The notes under the pieces are model-generated. The model worked only from the letters and a program-made list of their open reading frames with translations. It was not told the DNA's origin and ran no database searches. From NCBI GenBank assembly GCA_003263845.1, contig JYJN01000161.1, positions 1 through 41,248 on the forward strand: a stretch of 41,248 nt of DNA. Reading direction: 5' to 3'. Shown here piece by piece: positions 1 to 8,030 of the stretch. This stretch comes from Vibrio aestivus (GTDB taxonomy: Bacteria > Pseudomonadota > Gammaproteobacteria > Enterobacterales > Vibrionaceae). Positions within the stretch are counted from its first letter, which is position 1; every line of letters starts with the position of its first letter. Made by a program: the position numbers and the translations under genes.

Positions 1-374
1 AATCATCAAGCACAGTCAGAAACTGTCGCGACTAAACCGACGCTCTCTAACGCTTTTCAAAGTAGCCGAGTGGTGGTCCCGTGTTCTGGTTGGTATGAAT
101 GGAGTGGTCTGCAAGGTAACAAGCGTAAGTATCTCTTTTCTAGCGCTGACGATAACCCGATATGGATGGCTGGAGTTGCACTCGAACAAGGGAGCAAATT
201 AGTCACGCTAACCACTAAACCAAATGAGCAGTGCTTAGCTTACCATCATCGAATGCCCTTCTGCTTAGCTGCGATCAAATCAATGAATGGATGCTAGGCG
301 ACCATTCAGAGGCACAAGAGTTACTCAGGAAACCTTGGCAAAAAGATCTACAAATCACGTTATGCGAACATTAA
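1..374 (+). CDS. SRAP-family (YedK/HMCES-like) protein, C-terminal part, one frame break
   Basis: This is the 3' part of an SOS-response-associated peptidase (SRAP) gene; the start lies before the window. SRAP proteins form a thiazolidine crosslink with abasic sites in single-stranded DNA through Cys2, which is not visible here. The active-site neighbourhood SGWYEW and the HHRMP motif with its conserved His are visible. Frame 1 stops at 297, but after one extra C in the CCC at 256-258 the protein continues as LLLSCDQINEWMLGD and ends in ITLCEH at 374, immediately before a terminator. The family ends in just this way (DQ..EW followed by a short helix), so the break is a one-base deletion, probably an assembly error. 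The family call is firm; whether the gene is functional cannot be told. Confidence 0.85.
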
Positions 375-400
375 AAAAGCGCAGAATTATCTGCGCTTTT
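375..400. terminator. Rho-independent terminator, bidirectional
   Basis: A perfect 10-bp stem (aaaagcgcag / ctgcgctttt) with a 6-base loop starts directly after the SRAP stop codon. It has A and T runs on its two sides, so it can serve the plus-strand SRAP gene and the converging minus-strand gene at 453-836. Confidence 0.85.
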
Positions 401-452
401 CTCGTTTCATGCGGTTAGATTCAATGCTTGCGAATTAAAGTGTGCGTCAACA

Positions 453-836
453 TTAGATACGTGAAGCGTCGTAACCTGCAGCAAGAAGCAATCCACGTTC
501 GTGTTTGATCAGTTGTGCTCTATCTTCAATCAATTCATGCAGCGCTTGACGAGGCTTTGCAGCCAGAGCCTTATAATCATCAAATGACTGAGTACTCTCG
601 ATAGCTTTAAACATATCGCTAATGACGTTTCGAGCTTCACATGGTGTGCCCACAGCTTGGAAATACTCAACACCTTTCGCAGCATCTCGCATTTCAGACA
701 GAAGTTCTGCTGGGCTCGATTCTTTTGCAATCGCGATGTAGTTGTCTAGTACGCGTTTTGCGAACAGTAGCTCGTTCAATGGAATGTCGCGGCCACTTTC
801 AATCAACGTCGGGCTTAAAATGTTACTTGAGCTCAT
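453..836 (-). CDS. Hypothetical helical protein, 127 aa
   Basis: I do not recognise this protein. It is intact, starts at ATG, and has a good ribosome-binding stretch (AAGGAAAGG) just upstream. Composition predicts a soluble, mainly alpha-helical, slightly acidic protein with no signal peptide, membrane segment or cysteine cluster; its only cysteine is in TPCEARN near residue 65. It converges on the SRAP gene and shares its terminator. Coding use resembles the neighbours, and the clean start signal makes it a likely real gene. No function is proposed. Confidence 0.7.
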   Translation of the reverse strand: MSSSNILSPTLIESGRDIPLNELLFAKRVLDNYIAIAKESSPAELLSEMRDAAKGVEYFQAVGTPCEARNVISDMFKAIESTQSFDDYKALAAKPRQALHELIEDRAQLIKHERGLLLAAGYDASRI

Positions 837-1005
837 GTCCTTTCCTTAGTTCACATATTCTAGTTTCTTCCTGCAGTCTAAATTATCAATGCCTTAAAGT
901 GAACTGCGAAATCGTTAGAAATCCATTATTCCGAAGCTGCCATCTATTTGTTAGAGAGCCGTTTTTGGAAAGTGGCAGGTAATCATTGTGCTACAAATTC
1001 CGTTT

Positions 1006-1137
1006 TAGGGTTTGGCTCTCCATGACATTAAGGCTCTGTTGCATTATTGTGGTCAGCCTGAAGAGCTCACTGCGACCATCTGCGTGCCGCTTTACACGTC
1101 AGGAGACGTGTTGCACCAGTTGATTATCAAAAGATAG
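1006..1137 (+). pseudogene. Possible MerR-family (CadR/PbrR-like) regulator remnant
   Basis: One plus-strand frame reads LGLALHDIKALLHYCGQPEE before losing resemblance. This matches the linker following the DNA-binding domain of CadR/PbrR-type MerR regulators (LG.SL.EIR.LL...D.PE). A second frame just downstream gives HCDHLRAALHVRRR, where those proteins have a Cys/Asp-containing start of the dimerisation helix. No N-terminal helix-turn-helix (KIGELA-like) was found upstream, so at most a decayed fragment remains. Such a metal sensor would make sense next to a chromate transporter, but that is inference. The resemblance is short and could be chance. Confidence 0.3.
1094..1111. repeat. Perfect inverted repeat ACACGTC-AGGA-GACGTGT
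   Basis: Two 7-bp arms with a 4-base spacer lie 204 bp upstream of the first chromate transporter start. It could be an operator or a small hairpin, but there is no T-run, so it is not a terminator. It falls inside the putative MerR remnant, which weakens an operator reading. Confidence 0.35.
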
Positions 1138-1314
1138 ACCAGAGTTATGGCTTTTGGTTTCAGAACTATTTTTTGAACAGTGAGTGAAAAAGTGAATTGT
1201 GTTGAGACGTCGAGTGGGGACGTGATAGCTAGCTCCACCATGCTGTAGTGTCGAGCGCATAAAATTAGCGCGGTCAGTGGAATTCTGACTGTAGTGACAA
1301 ACATTGAGGAAAAA

Positions 1315-1899
1315 ATGAATACGCAAATGGATTTAGCCAGCGCCTTCTTTCGTATCGGGGTATTTGGTTTTGGCGGAGGCCCAACCATGATTCCCTTAGT
1401 TCACAAGGAAGTGGTTGATAACTACCAGTGGATGGATGATGACGAATTTTCAAATGTATTAGCCATAGGTAATACCTTACCTGGGCCAATCGCAACCAAG
1501 ATGGCAGGTTACATCGGCTATAAAGTAGGCGGTGTTGTGGGTTGCATTAACGCGGTTCTAGCAACGATTTTGCCTCTTATTATTGTCATGATTGCGGGCC
1601 TTGGCTTGCTCAATGAATATCGAGACAAACCTTGGGTAGCCGGTATGGCTCATGGTGTGGTGCCAGTTGTAACATGGATGATGGTCAAGCTAACCTATGA
1701 CTTCTTTATGAAGGGGCACAAAGCGCTAGGCTTAATTGCGATGTTGGCAGCCAGCGCAATTTCTCTTGTTTTGATTGCGGTTTTTCATATCCATCCAGGT
1801 TTAGTGGTGGGCGCGGTAATCCTAGCGGTTCTTTTTAAGCCGACGAGTAAAGCCAATAAAGACCTTACGCCAGCATCAACCGAGAAGAAGGAGGGTTAA
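1315..1899 (+). CDS. chrA: Half-size chromate transporter (CHR family), first subunit
   Basis: This 194-residue inner-membrane protein has one CHR domain. The motif FGFGGGPTMIPL near the N-terminus, followed by the amphipathic segment and LAIGNTLPGPIATKMAGYIG, is diagnostic. Full-length ChrA proteins carry two such domains fused; here they are separate genes in tandem. CHR proteins are linked to chromate efflux, though many members have no proven substrate. I chose ATG 1315 over the upstream GTG 1294 because GAGGA lies four bases before it. The partner gene starts 3 bases after this stop and its ribosome-binding site (AAGGAGG) is inside this gene's last codons, so the two are translationally linked. 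Confidence 0.85.
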   Translation: MNTQMDLASAFFRIGVFGFGGGPTMIPLVHKEVVDNYQWMDDDEFSNVLAIGNTLPGPIATKMAGYIGYKVGGVVGCINAVLATILPLIIVMIAGLGLLNEYRDKPWVAGMAHGVVPVVTWMMVKLTYDFFMKGHKALGLIAMLAASAISLVLIAVFHIHPGLVVGAVILAVLFKPTSKANKDLTPASTEKKEG

Positions 1900-1901
1900 C
1901 G

Positions 1902-2429
1902 ATGCAATTGTATATAGATATATTCTTAGCTTTCTTTATTCCTAATATTGTTGGCTATGGCGGTGGCCCTGCGATTATCCCGTTAATTGAAGCTCAGGTT
2001 GTCGGGCATTACGGTTGGATGACGGCCAGTCAGTTTGCGGAGGTATTAGCATTAGGTAATGCACTGCCTAGCCCCATTGCAACTAAGATGGCTGGCTATA
2101 TCGGCTATGAGATGGGTGGCGGTATTGGCGCGGCAATCGCGGTATTTGCTACGGTCGCACCAACCATTCTCATTATGATTGTCGCTATGGGTGTGCTCTA
2201 CAAGTACCGAAACTCTCCCAAAGTGAAATCGCTCAGCGCATGGGTGCTGCCAATCATCTGTGTATTGATGCTCCTGCTTAGCCATAAGCTTGTAATGTCA
2301 GGGATAGAAAATGGTTGGATTCACTTCGTGGGTTTGTTTATCGCGGCAGGACTGGCTTTGGATAAATTCAAAGTGCACCCGACGTATGTGATTGGCGCTA
2401 GCCTTGTTTATGGTGCTGTTCTGATGTAA
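1902..2429 (+). CDS. chrA: Half-size chromate transporter (CHR family), second subunit
   Basis: This 175-residue membrane protein is the second CHR domain: PNIVGYGGGPAIIPL, then LALGNALPSPIATKMAGYIGYEMGG, with about six hydrophobic segments. It is paralogous to the preceding gene and follows it with a 2-base gap, so the two probably form a heterodimer, as established for short-chain CHR pairs in other bacteria. It has a strong AAGGAGG ribosome-binding site. The operon ends at the terminator at 2497-2531. The substrate is inferred from the family only. Confidence 0.85.
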   Translation: MQLYIDIFLAFFIPNIVGYGGGPAIIPLIEAQVVGHYGWMTASQFAEVLALGNALPSPIATKMAGYIGYEMGGGIGAAIAVFATVAPTILIMIVAMGVLYKYRNSPKVKSLSAWVLPIICVLMLLLSHKLVMSGIENGWIHFVGLFIAAGLALDKFKVHPTYVIGASLVYGAVLM

Positions 2430-2496
2430 ACCAGTGAGTTTAAGCATAGAGTCTCGTGCTTTAACTTTGTTGGTGTTGTACCTTAAGTACGGACAA

Positions 2497-2531
2497 AAAA
2501 ATACCGTTCACATCGGGTGAACGGTATTTTT
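2497..2531. terminator. Strong bidirectional terminator
   Basis: A 15-bp stem (AAAATACCGTTCAC with its complement) and a 5-base loop, with A/T runs on both sides, separates the converging chromate pair and the TonB receptor fragment. Confidence 0.9.
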
Positions 2532-2543
2532 GTTTCTAAAGTG

Positions 2544-3440
2544 CTAGTAAGTCACATGGTAATTAAGCGTGTAGGTACGTCCACGACCTTTATAGTCATA
2601 TGCTGCGGCATCATAGTGGGACGAGTAAACGATCTGCGCACGTTGCCCCCAAGCTGTGGTGTAATCTTTATCGAACAGGTTTTGGATACCAAAGCCTAGG
2701 CTACCAACTGGGAGCTGATAGCTACCAACAAGATCAAACAAGGTGTAGCCGTTTAACTTATTCTCTGAAGCATCTTCATAGTCAAACATGGTTTGGCTTT
2801 GCAGCTTAACAGCGAGATCATCTTGATACCAACCTGCCCAAGCACTCGCTTTCGATGTGCTCGCGTAACCTGCGTTGTAGTCGTCCCACCCAGCATCTTC
2901 TTTGACTTCAGAGACGACATAATGACCAGAAGCACCGATTTGAATACGATCTTGAACCCAGTAAGACGCCATCGCTTCTAGGCCGTAGACACGTTTTTTA
3001 TCATCGATCTCTTCAATAAGGAGTGTGGTTTTATTGTACTTAACGTTCTTGTCAGATTGAGAGTAGTAAGCAGCGGTTTGTAAACTCACATCACCACTGT
3101 CTAAGCGGTAGCCTAACTCAAAGCTGTTGGTTTTAATGCCAGACATTTTTGATTCGTTCACATTAATGCTGTCATTAAGATTCCAGTGATCGCCAACCAG
3201 CGTGTAGTCTCCTTGCCCGTAGTATTTGGCAGGGTCGGCAAGATCAAAGCCTTGAGAAAAGTTTGCCCAGACTTGAGATACGTTATTCAGGTGGTCGACA
3301 GTGCCTAAGTTAAACAGCGCAACACTGTAATCTGTTTCTCCGCCAGGAACGGCATCTGCTGAGCTGCCATTACCCGCCGCTATCTTTTTCTGCTGACTGT
3401 AACTCACGAAATCGTCAATCTTGTTGCATTCATGCCTATT
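2544..3440 (-). pseudogene. TonB-dependent siderophore receptor, 5'-truncated remnant
   Basis: About 290 C-terminal residues of an outer-membrane TonB-dependent receptor remain. They include VWANFSQGFDLADPAKYYG, paired beta-strands such as FELGYRLDSGDVSLQTAAYY, the LFDLVGSYQLPVGSLGFGIQNLFDKDY block, and a terminal aromatic strand ending in HVTY. Family members are about 650-720 residues, so the signal peptide, plug domain and first half of the barrel are missing. In-frame likeness extends upstream to RHECNKIDDF near 3440 and then meets a stop. No N-terminal half is present in any frame before the divergent DUF3010 gene at 3630. This is a deletion or rearrangement scar, unlike the one-base frame breaks elsewhere. 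No start codon with a good ribosome-binding site is visible, so I regard it as non-functional. Confidence 0.8.
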
Positions 3441-3629
3441 CTATTCGCGGCGACTTCTCCTAGACCGATGAACTCTATCCATAGATTCAGTGATAGTTTT
3501 GGTGGTACAGAACAAGTGTTCCTTATCTTTAGGTTTTTACACTTGTAAGCGCGTATATGAGTACCTTGGGGTGGTACTATTCGGTGACAGCTCCTATAAT
3601 CTGCTCCTAATCGATAACAAGGTAATAAA

Positions 3630-4052
3630 ATGAAAATTTGTGGTGTTGAACTTAGTGGTAATGATGCGGTTATCAGTCTACTAACCCTGTCCGATGGCGT
3701 CTTTAATATCCCTGACTGTCGCGTGGCCAAAATTTCTATCGGCGATGCTAATGACACCGACAAGATGAAGCATTTTCAATTCTCATTTTCAAAGCTGATG
3801 CAAGATTATCAGGTTGAGCGTGTTGTAATTCGTCAGCGCCAAACCAAAGGTAAGTTTGCTGGTGGTGCCGTGGGTTTCAAGTTGGAAGCCGCTATTCAGC
3901 TTATTGATGGACTGAAGGTAGATGTTATCTCTGCGGCAGAAATCAAAGAGGGTCTCAAGCGCAATCCACCCCCAGTGTCTTTTAAAGAGACGGGTCTAAA
4001 GCAGTATCAAGAGCCTGCATTTATGGTGGCCTACGCCTGTATTATGAAGTAG
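3630..4052 (+). CDS. DUF3010 family protein, 140 aa
   Basis: The protein starts MKICGVELSGNDAVISLL and has RVVIRQRQTKGKFAGGAVGFKLE in the middle and a conserved tail with PAFMVAYACIMK. It matches the DUF3010 family of marine gammaproteobacteria, which has no assigned function. The N-terminal alternation (a strand with D/E-G/S-N, then small hydrophobics) resembles an RNase H/RuvC-like first strand, which is my inference. It is cytoplasmic and single-domain. The start ATG is preceded by AAGG at a fitting distance, and a terminator follows at 4083-4110, so it is probably monocistronic. It is divergent from the truncated TonB receptor. Confidence 0.75.
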   Translation: MKICGVELSGNDAVISLLTLSDGVFNIPDCRVAKISIGDANDTDKMKHFQFSFSKLMQDYQVERVVIRQRQTKGKFAGGAVGFKLEAAIQLIDGLKVDVISAAEIKEGLKRNPPPVSFKETGLKQYQEPAFMVAYACIMK

Positions 4053-4082
4053 CACAGCGCTCTAATATAAGTGTGTGTAATA

Positions 4083-4110
4083 AACCGATAGGGCGTCTAT
4101 CGGTTTTTTT
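4083..4110 (+). terminator. Rho-independent terminator of the DUF3010 gene
   Basis: An 8-bp stem AACCGATA / TATCGGTT with a 7-base loop is followed by a run of T, about 30 bp after the stop codon. Confidence 0.85.
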
Positions 4111-4320
4111 GTACGCTCTCTTTACTGACTTTTGGACAAAAGCTTGTTAGCGATTCTGCTAAATTCGGAAATAATGATTAGCTACAGGTATGGATGAACC
4201 AATCCATTAAGCCATCGCGCTAGTCTTTATTTTATAGAATATGGTGACGGTAAGTTGGAGTACTAACTCACTTTGGGTCGTTAACTACCGCACATATCAC
4301 CATTTGAATGATTTGGTTAT
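4111..4320. other. Convergent intergenic spacer
   Basis: Together with the two flanking terminators this makes a 305-bp gap between the DUF3010 gene and the converging amidohydrolase. Apart from those hairpins I see no gene, repeat or RNA structure in it. Confidence 0.5.
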
Positions 4321-4346
4321 AAAAAAAGAGCCATACAGGCTCTTTT
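4321..4346 (-). terminator. Terminator of the cytoplasmic amidohydrolase gene
   Basis: A 9-bp stem (AAAGAGCC core) with loop ATACA is followed by T-rich sequence on the minus strand, just past the stop at 4358. Confidence 0.85.
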
Positions 4347-4357
4347 CTTTATTCCAG

Positions 4358-5620
4358 TTACAACGTGTTTTTATAGATTTCACCATCTTTCATGATGACT
4401 TTCTTGGTGTCATCATTCATTACACACTCAACACCGTCCAGTGGATTACCATCGATGATTAGAAGGTCTGCATACGCACCTTCAACGATTTGCCCAAGCT
4501 TACCTTCTTGATATGGGTGTTGATAAGTCGACATTTCGAACAAACGTCCACAGTTAGATGTTGCCATGCGAAGCGCCGTAATTGTGTCGAATGTATCCTC
4601 AATCGCGCCGAGCTCACGCATTTGCGTTTCATGAACATTAGTTGTACCCACACAGTCAGTACCGTACGCAATATTTTCGATACCATATTTCTTGATAAGC
4701 TCGGCTGACTTAAACATCGCTTTACCAACACGCTCAGTCTTCTTGTACGTCTCTTCATTTGGTAGTGGGATCTTACGCTCAGCGATGAGTGAAGAGGTAA
4801 AGTATGAAGGTACAACCCAAATGCCTTTGTCTTTAATCACTTGTGCAATTTCGTCGTCCATAATGGTTGCATGTTCAAAACACATTACGCCAGCTTCGGC
4901 GGCACGGTGCATTGCAGGTGTAGTATGAATGTGCGCGGCTACATAAGTCCCGTAGTCAGATGCTGCTTCCACTGCTGCTTTCATTTCATCAAGGGTGTAT
5001 TGCAGGGTATCAAGTGGATCAAACGTAGATGATGCTCCACCACCGGCCATAATTTTGATTTGTGAAGCGCCTTTAAATAACTGCTCACGTACGGCTTTCA
5101 GGACTTCTGTGCGACCGTCTGCAACTTTAAATGTACCCGTCTTCATTAATGGTGAGTCTTCATGACCATTAGATAAACGCTCTTGCGCTTGGTTTTGACG
5201 GTAGTCAGAGTGACCACATGTTTGAGAAATCGCCGCTTGTGATGGAAGGATACGTGGGCCTGTAGCGTAGCCACTATCGATAGCATTCTTAAGACCAAGC
5301 GTATTACCGCCCACATCACGACACGTCGTAAAGCCGCGCATTAGCATTTCTTGTGAGATTTTTGCTGAGCGAATTGCTAGTTCTTCACGAGGCATTGCAT
5401 CCATTTCTCCGAAGCCCGCAGAAAGTGTAATATGAACGTGCGCATCAATAAGCCCTGGCATTACAGTACCGCCTTTCGCATCAATGACTTCGTCTACAGT
5501 TGATGGGTCAATATCACCAATTTTAGTGATCAAGTTGTCTTCGATTAAAACCGACACACTTTCAATAAGTTTGTCGTCTGTACCGTTAAAAACATTTGCA
5601 TTCGTGATTAGCTTTTTCAT
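4358..5620 (-). CDS. Metal-dependent amidohydrolase, cytoplasmic (imidazolonepropionase/Xaa-Pro dipeptidase-like)
   Basis: This intact 420-residue TIM-barrel hydrolase lacks a signal peptide. Metal ligands of the amidohydrolase superfamily are all visible: GLIDAHVH (H61, H63), a bridging-Lys candidate in QIKIMAGGG (K189), VAAHIH (H230), CFEHA (H250) and YGTDCVG (D322). The C-terminal beta-sandwich ends with GAYADLLIIDGNPL. The closest characterised relatives are imidazolonepropionase-like enzymes and the Xaa-Pro / Xaa-Arg dipeptidases (Sgx9260 and Cc2672 groups), so cleavage of an amide or cyclic amide in a small peptide-like compound is likely; the substrate is unknown. The start has GAGGA eight bases upstream. 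A copy of the shared motif lies 76 bp upstream. A secreted paralogue is at 10880-12259. Confidence 0.85.
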   Translation of the reverse strand: MKKLITNANVFNGTDDKLIESVSVLIEDNLITKIGDIDPSTVDEVIDAKGGTVMPGLIDAHVHITLSAGFGEMDAMPREELAIRSAKISQEMLMRGFTTCRDVGGNTLGLKNAIDSGYATGPRILPSQAAISQTCGHSDYRQNQAQERLSNGHEDSPLMKTGTFKVADGRTEVLKAVREQLFKGASQIKIMAGGGASSTFDPLDTLQYTLDEMKAAVEAASDYGTYVAAHIHTTPAMHRAAEAGVMCFEHATIMDDEIAQVIKDKGIWVVPSYFTSSLIAERKIPLPNEETYKKTERVGKAMFKSAELIKKYGIENIAYGTDCVGTTNVHETQMRELGAIEDTFDTITALRMATSNCGRLFEMSTYQHPYQEGKLGQIVEGAYADLLIIDGNPLDGVECVMNDDTKKVIMKDGEIYKNTL

Positions 5621-5695
5621 GTTTGATTCCTCAGTGAAGTGAGATTAGCTCGTGTAGCTGATGGGTAAATCATACTCCCGCAGTTTTAATATAAA

Positions 5696-5711
5696 TTGCC
5701 ATTTAATGACA
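5696..5711. promoter_or_regulatory. Shared-motif copy A (candidate operator)
   Basis: TTGCCATTTAATGACA lies 76 bp upstream of the cytoplasmic amidohydrolase start. It contains the partial inverted repeat TG.CAT-N3-ATG.CA. A minus-strand TATGAT (5669-5674) could be the -10 element, placing the motif at or just above the -35 position, which suits an activator. The regulator is not in the window. Confidence 0.5.
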
Positions 5712-5760
5712 CAGTAATCATAAGTCCGGGCTTTTTTGAGGATGAATAATTAAAACAAAT

Positions 5761-5797
5761 AAAAAAAAGAGCTAGCAAAACTGTGTTCCGCTAACTC
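5761..5797 (-). terminator. Terminator downstream of the FUSC gene
   Basis: On the minus strand GAGTTAGC and GCTAGCTC pair (7 of 8) around a 13-base loop and are followed by eight T. It lies 40 bp past the FUSC stop, so the efflux transcript ends here, separate from the amidohydrolase gene. Confidence 0.75.
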
Positions 5798-5836
5798 CTA
5801 TATTGGATAGAAAAGCTGTTTGTATGAAGGTTACGT

Positions 5837-6898
5837 TTAGGTTTGCATATCTTTTTCTTGTAGCGGTATTGCAAAACCGAGTGCCACCATCACACCACCA
5901 CCAATCAGTGTATACCAAAGGCGCGGGATAAAGACGAGTTCAACAATTTCCAAATTGAAAGGGCCGACAGCGATACTGAGGATAAGAAACATTATTGCTG
6001 CAGAAGCCATCGTGTAACTGTACTCAAGATAAATCAGAATTACATAGAGAGATGCAATGACTAATGACCACATCAAGACAGTCTGAATATCCGGCGTTGT
6101 CACGTAGCTGAGTAACACTCCGGCTGGTATATAAAGCAACGCGCCAATGATGGTGCCGCTTAGGCGTTCCCACACTTTAGGTGCTAAGTTTTTTGTGATG
6201 GGACTGTGGATCATCATTAGCAAATAAGCCCCCAGAGCGGCACCTGTCCAGCCTAAGAGCCCCAGAGACAAAATAGACCCAATACCCATCCCTTTGCGTG
6301 ATGAATACTTTAGATCGATGATGTTGACTTTACGTTTAGGTTTAGGTGGTTGTTTATCTCCGCTGGCTTTGTTATTCGGCCAAACAAGAGTATTAGCAAG
6401 CACTGCAACTGTGATGCCTAAAACAACCGAGACTGAACGCTGGAGCATCAGCGCAGTGCTCTCTACTCCATCAGGAATCATCATCATAGATAACAGTAAA
6501 AAGCTAAGGGGAAGAATATATTTAGGTACCCCTTGGTGATGGTTGTCGCGTTCTATGAGAACTAAAACAAACACAAACAGTGCTGTGGTTATTGGAGCAA
6601 ATGGCATCGGTATCAAAGACAATGGTACTGCTATTAAAGTCATCACCAAGGGTCCGATGCTGCCTTTAATAGTCGTTTTCCTGTTGGTAAACCTGAGGTT
6701 GTAAAGAAAGTGAATGATACCCACTTCAACTGCGATAAAGGCCTCATTAGCATCATAGAAATAGGCACTCGTAACCAGAAGCACCATAGACAACAAGAAC
6801 ATTCTATTGCCTAGAGTTAGATAGGGTTTAGGAGGTATCGCTCTCTTTATTTGGTGTTTAACATGATGGTTTCCGTAATTTATAGAGTAAAAAGACAT
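5837..6898 (-). CDS. FUSC family inner-membrane protein (aromatic-acid/efflux pump type)
   Basis: About 353 residues from ATG 6898; a TTG at 6931 gives 364 residues but has no ribosome-binding site, and neither does the ATG, so the start is uncertain. Two blocks of hydrophobic helices (about residues 30-180 and 210-345 of the long form) flank a basic cytoplasmic loop with PPKPKRKVN. The second block has the FUSC-like pattern KVWERLSGTIIGALLY. In AaeB/FusC/YccS pumps two such halves are fused in a protein of about 650-700 residues. Here this protein and the upstream DUF2955 protein probably supply one half each. It lies downstream of the HlyD and DUF2955 genes, but 130 bp away with its own motif copy, so it may also be transcribed separately. 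Confidence 0.75.
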   Translation of the reverse strand: MSFYSINYGNHHVKHQIKRAIPPKPYLTLGNRMFLLSMVLLVTSAYFYDANEAFIAVEVGIIHFLYNLRFTNRKTTIKGSIGPLVMTLIAVPLSLIPMPFAPITTALFVFVLVLIERDNHHQGVPKYILPLSFLLLSMMMIPDGVESTALMLQRSVSVVLGITVAVLANTLVWPNNKASGDKQPPKPKRKVNIIDLKYSSRKGMGIGSILSLGLLGWTGAALGAYLLMMIHSPITKNLAPKVWERLSGTIIGALLYIPAGVLLSYVTTPDIQTVLMWSLVIASLYVILIYLEYSYTMASAAIMFLILSIAVGPFNLEIVELVFIPRLWYTLIGGGVMVALGFAIPLQEKDMQT

Positions 6899-6959
6899 AA
6901 ATGTTTCTGCTACATTTATTCTGAAGGTCAAATAGTTTATTTTTCAGGTTTGCTTTTGA

Positions 6960-6976
6960 TTGCCATTTCGTGATCA
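6960..6976. promoter_or_regulatory. Shared-motif copy B (candidate operator)
   Basis: TTGCCATTTCGTGATCA lies in the gap between the DUF2955 and FUSC genes, about 60 bp upstream of the FUSC ATG. It is the most degenerate copy: the right half reads GTGATCA instead of ATGACA. Confidence 0.35.
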
Positions 6977-7028
6977 ACTCATAAAAAGTACCGCTTCAGT
7001 AGTACTTAAATGTATGAGCCACGAATGG

Positions 7029-8030
7029 TTAGTCTTTGGCTTTGCTCCGACCTTCCATAAAGTAGGTCATGAAAACTAGATAGACGATGACGAGTAATAA
7101 TTGCCATATTCTCAAGAAAAATTTATCGTCAAGTGCCCCAGAGCTCATGGATGTCCCCATCAAAACAACAAACCCCGTAAATCCTGTCGTAAAGATCGGT
7201 GCTTTACCCGGATCTGTGTATATTTTTGTGGCAAATAAAATAATGACCAGTAGAACCACCAACATATATACAAGCATGTTGGGCGCGATAGAGATCACCA
7301 TAAACGCGACAAAAGCGAATAAACCACCGACTATGTTACTGAGAACAAAAAACACTGATGTTTTCCCTGCTTTATCAGCATTGGTCAGTAGTGATAGCAG
7401 AATGACGAACGCAACGGTAAGTAGCACCTGAGATAATTGATAATAGAAATAGAACACGACCAATGGGAATGACACCATTAGTGCCTGCAGAGAAGCGCTC
7501 CATCTCATATCATGTGACAATGGCGACGGTGGAAATTTGTCCATTGCCTGAACGTTGTCTTCAGGAAAGTAGATGTGAGCAACAAAACATATTAATACAG
7601 CCAATACACCAGAAAAGGCCATGCCAAAACCAATATCTAATGCCGCTTGCTGATCAATAATTGTCACCGAAGGCGTTAGGATTAAATTTATGATCCAAAA
7701 CGTTGCAAACATCTGCCACTTGGGATCGGTGATTAAATAGTAACCCCATAATAAACCGCCAGCGTAGATAGCTAGGAACGCAATGTGGTACTCAGGCAAG
7801 CCAGTCGACACCACCACGGAAACCATAAAGCTTGCGACTAAAGCGAATAATAGTTGCAAAATATGTAATCGGGTAAAGTGAGGCTTATCCACCATAAACT
7901 TGGCCGTAAATAGTGGAGCACAAAACGCTAAAGGCCAGTTAAACCAGATGGCGATGAACGATGAAATACCAACCGCAAAAACGTATCTCAGGATTCGTTG
8001 CTCTGTGGCTTTGTCGATATTATCGAACAT
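7029..8030 (-). CDS. DUF2955 inner-membrane protein, 333 aa
   Basis: An intact polytopic protein with about ten hydrophobic segments. The N-terminus RYVFAVGISSFIAIWFNWPL and the stretch FCAPLFTAKF are typical of DUF2955, which belongs with the FUSC/aromatic-acid exporter group and is usually encoded beside a HlyD-type gene. The first half runs to about residue 160, then a short soluble linker with HIYFPEDN, then a second membrane block. It overlaps the end of the HlyD gene by 11 bases, so the two are translationally coupled. The likely role is the transmembrane part of a periplasm-spanning exporter; the substrate is unknown. Confidence 0.8.
   Translation of the reverse strand: MFDNIDKATEQRILRYVFAVGISSFIAIWFNWPLAFCAPLFTAKFMVDKPHFTRLHILQLLFALVASFMVSVVVSTGLPEYHIAFLAIYAGGLLWGYYLITDPKWQMFATFWIINLILTPSVTIIDQQAALDIGFGMAFSGVLAVLICFVAHIYFPEDNVQAMDKFPPSPLSHDMRWSASLQALMVSFPLVVFYFYYQLSQVLLTVAFVILLSLLTNADKAGKTSVFFVLSNIVGGLFAFVAFMVISIAPNMLVYMLVVLLVIILFATKIYTDPGKAPIFTTGFTGFVVLMGTSMSSGALDDKFFLRIWQLLLVIVYLVFMTYFMEGRSKAKD

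Larger units (their letters stand above)
837..1314. other. 478-bp gene-poor stretch before the chromate transporter genes
   Basis: No intact gene is visible on either strand. The right half (about 1006-1200) has residual coding likeness to a MerR-family regulator, listed separately, and a short perfect inverted repeat at 1094-1111. The left half holds the start region of the minus-strand gene ending at 836. Confidence 0.5.

Noticed and set aside
3549..3570. Inverted repeat AGTACC...GGTACT near the DUF3010 promoter as an operator
   Set aside because: The arms are only 6 bp, it occurs once, and nothing links it to a known regulator.
3404..3763. 119-residue minus-strand frame between the TonB remnant and the DUF3010 gene
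   Set aside because: It is antisense to the DUF3010 start, shows no receptor-like sequence except near the remnant, and has no start signal.
4241..4462. 73-residue plus-strand open frame overlapping the amidohydrolase end
   Set aside because: It runs across a terminator and into the opposite strand of a well-supported gene, with no ribosome-binding site.
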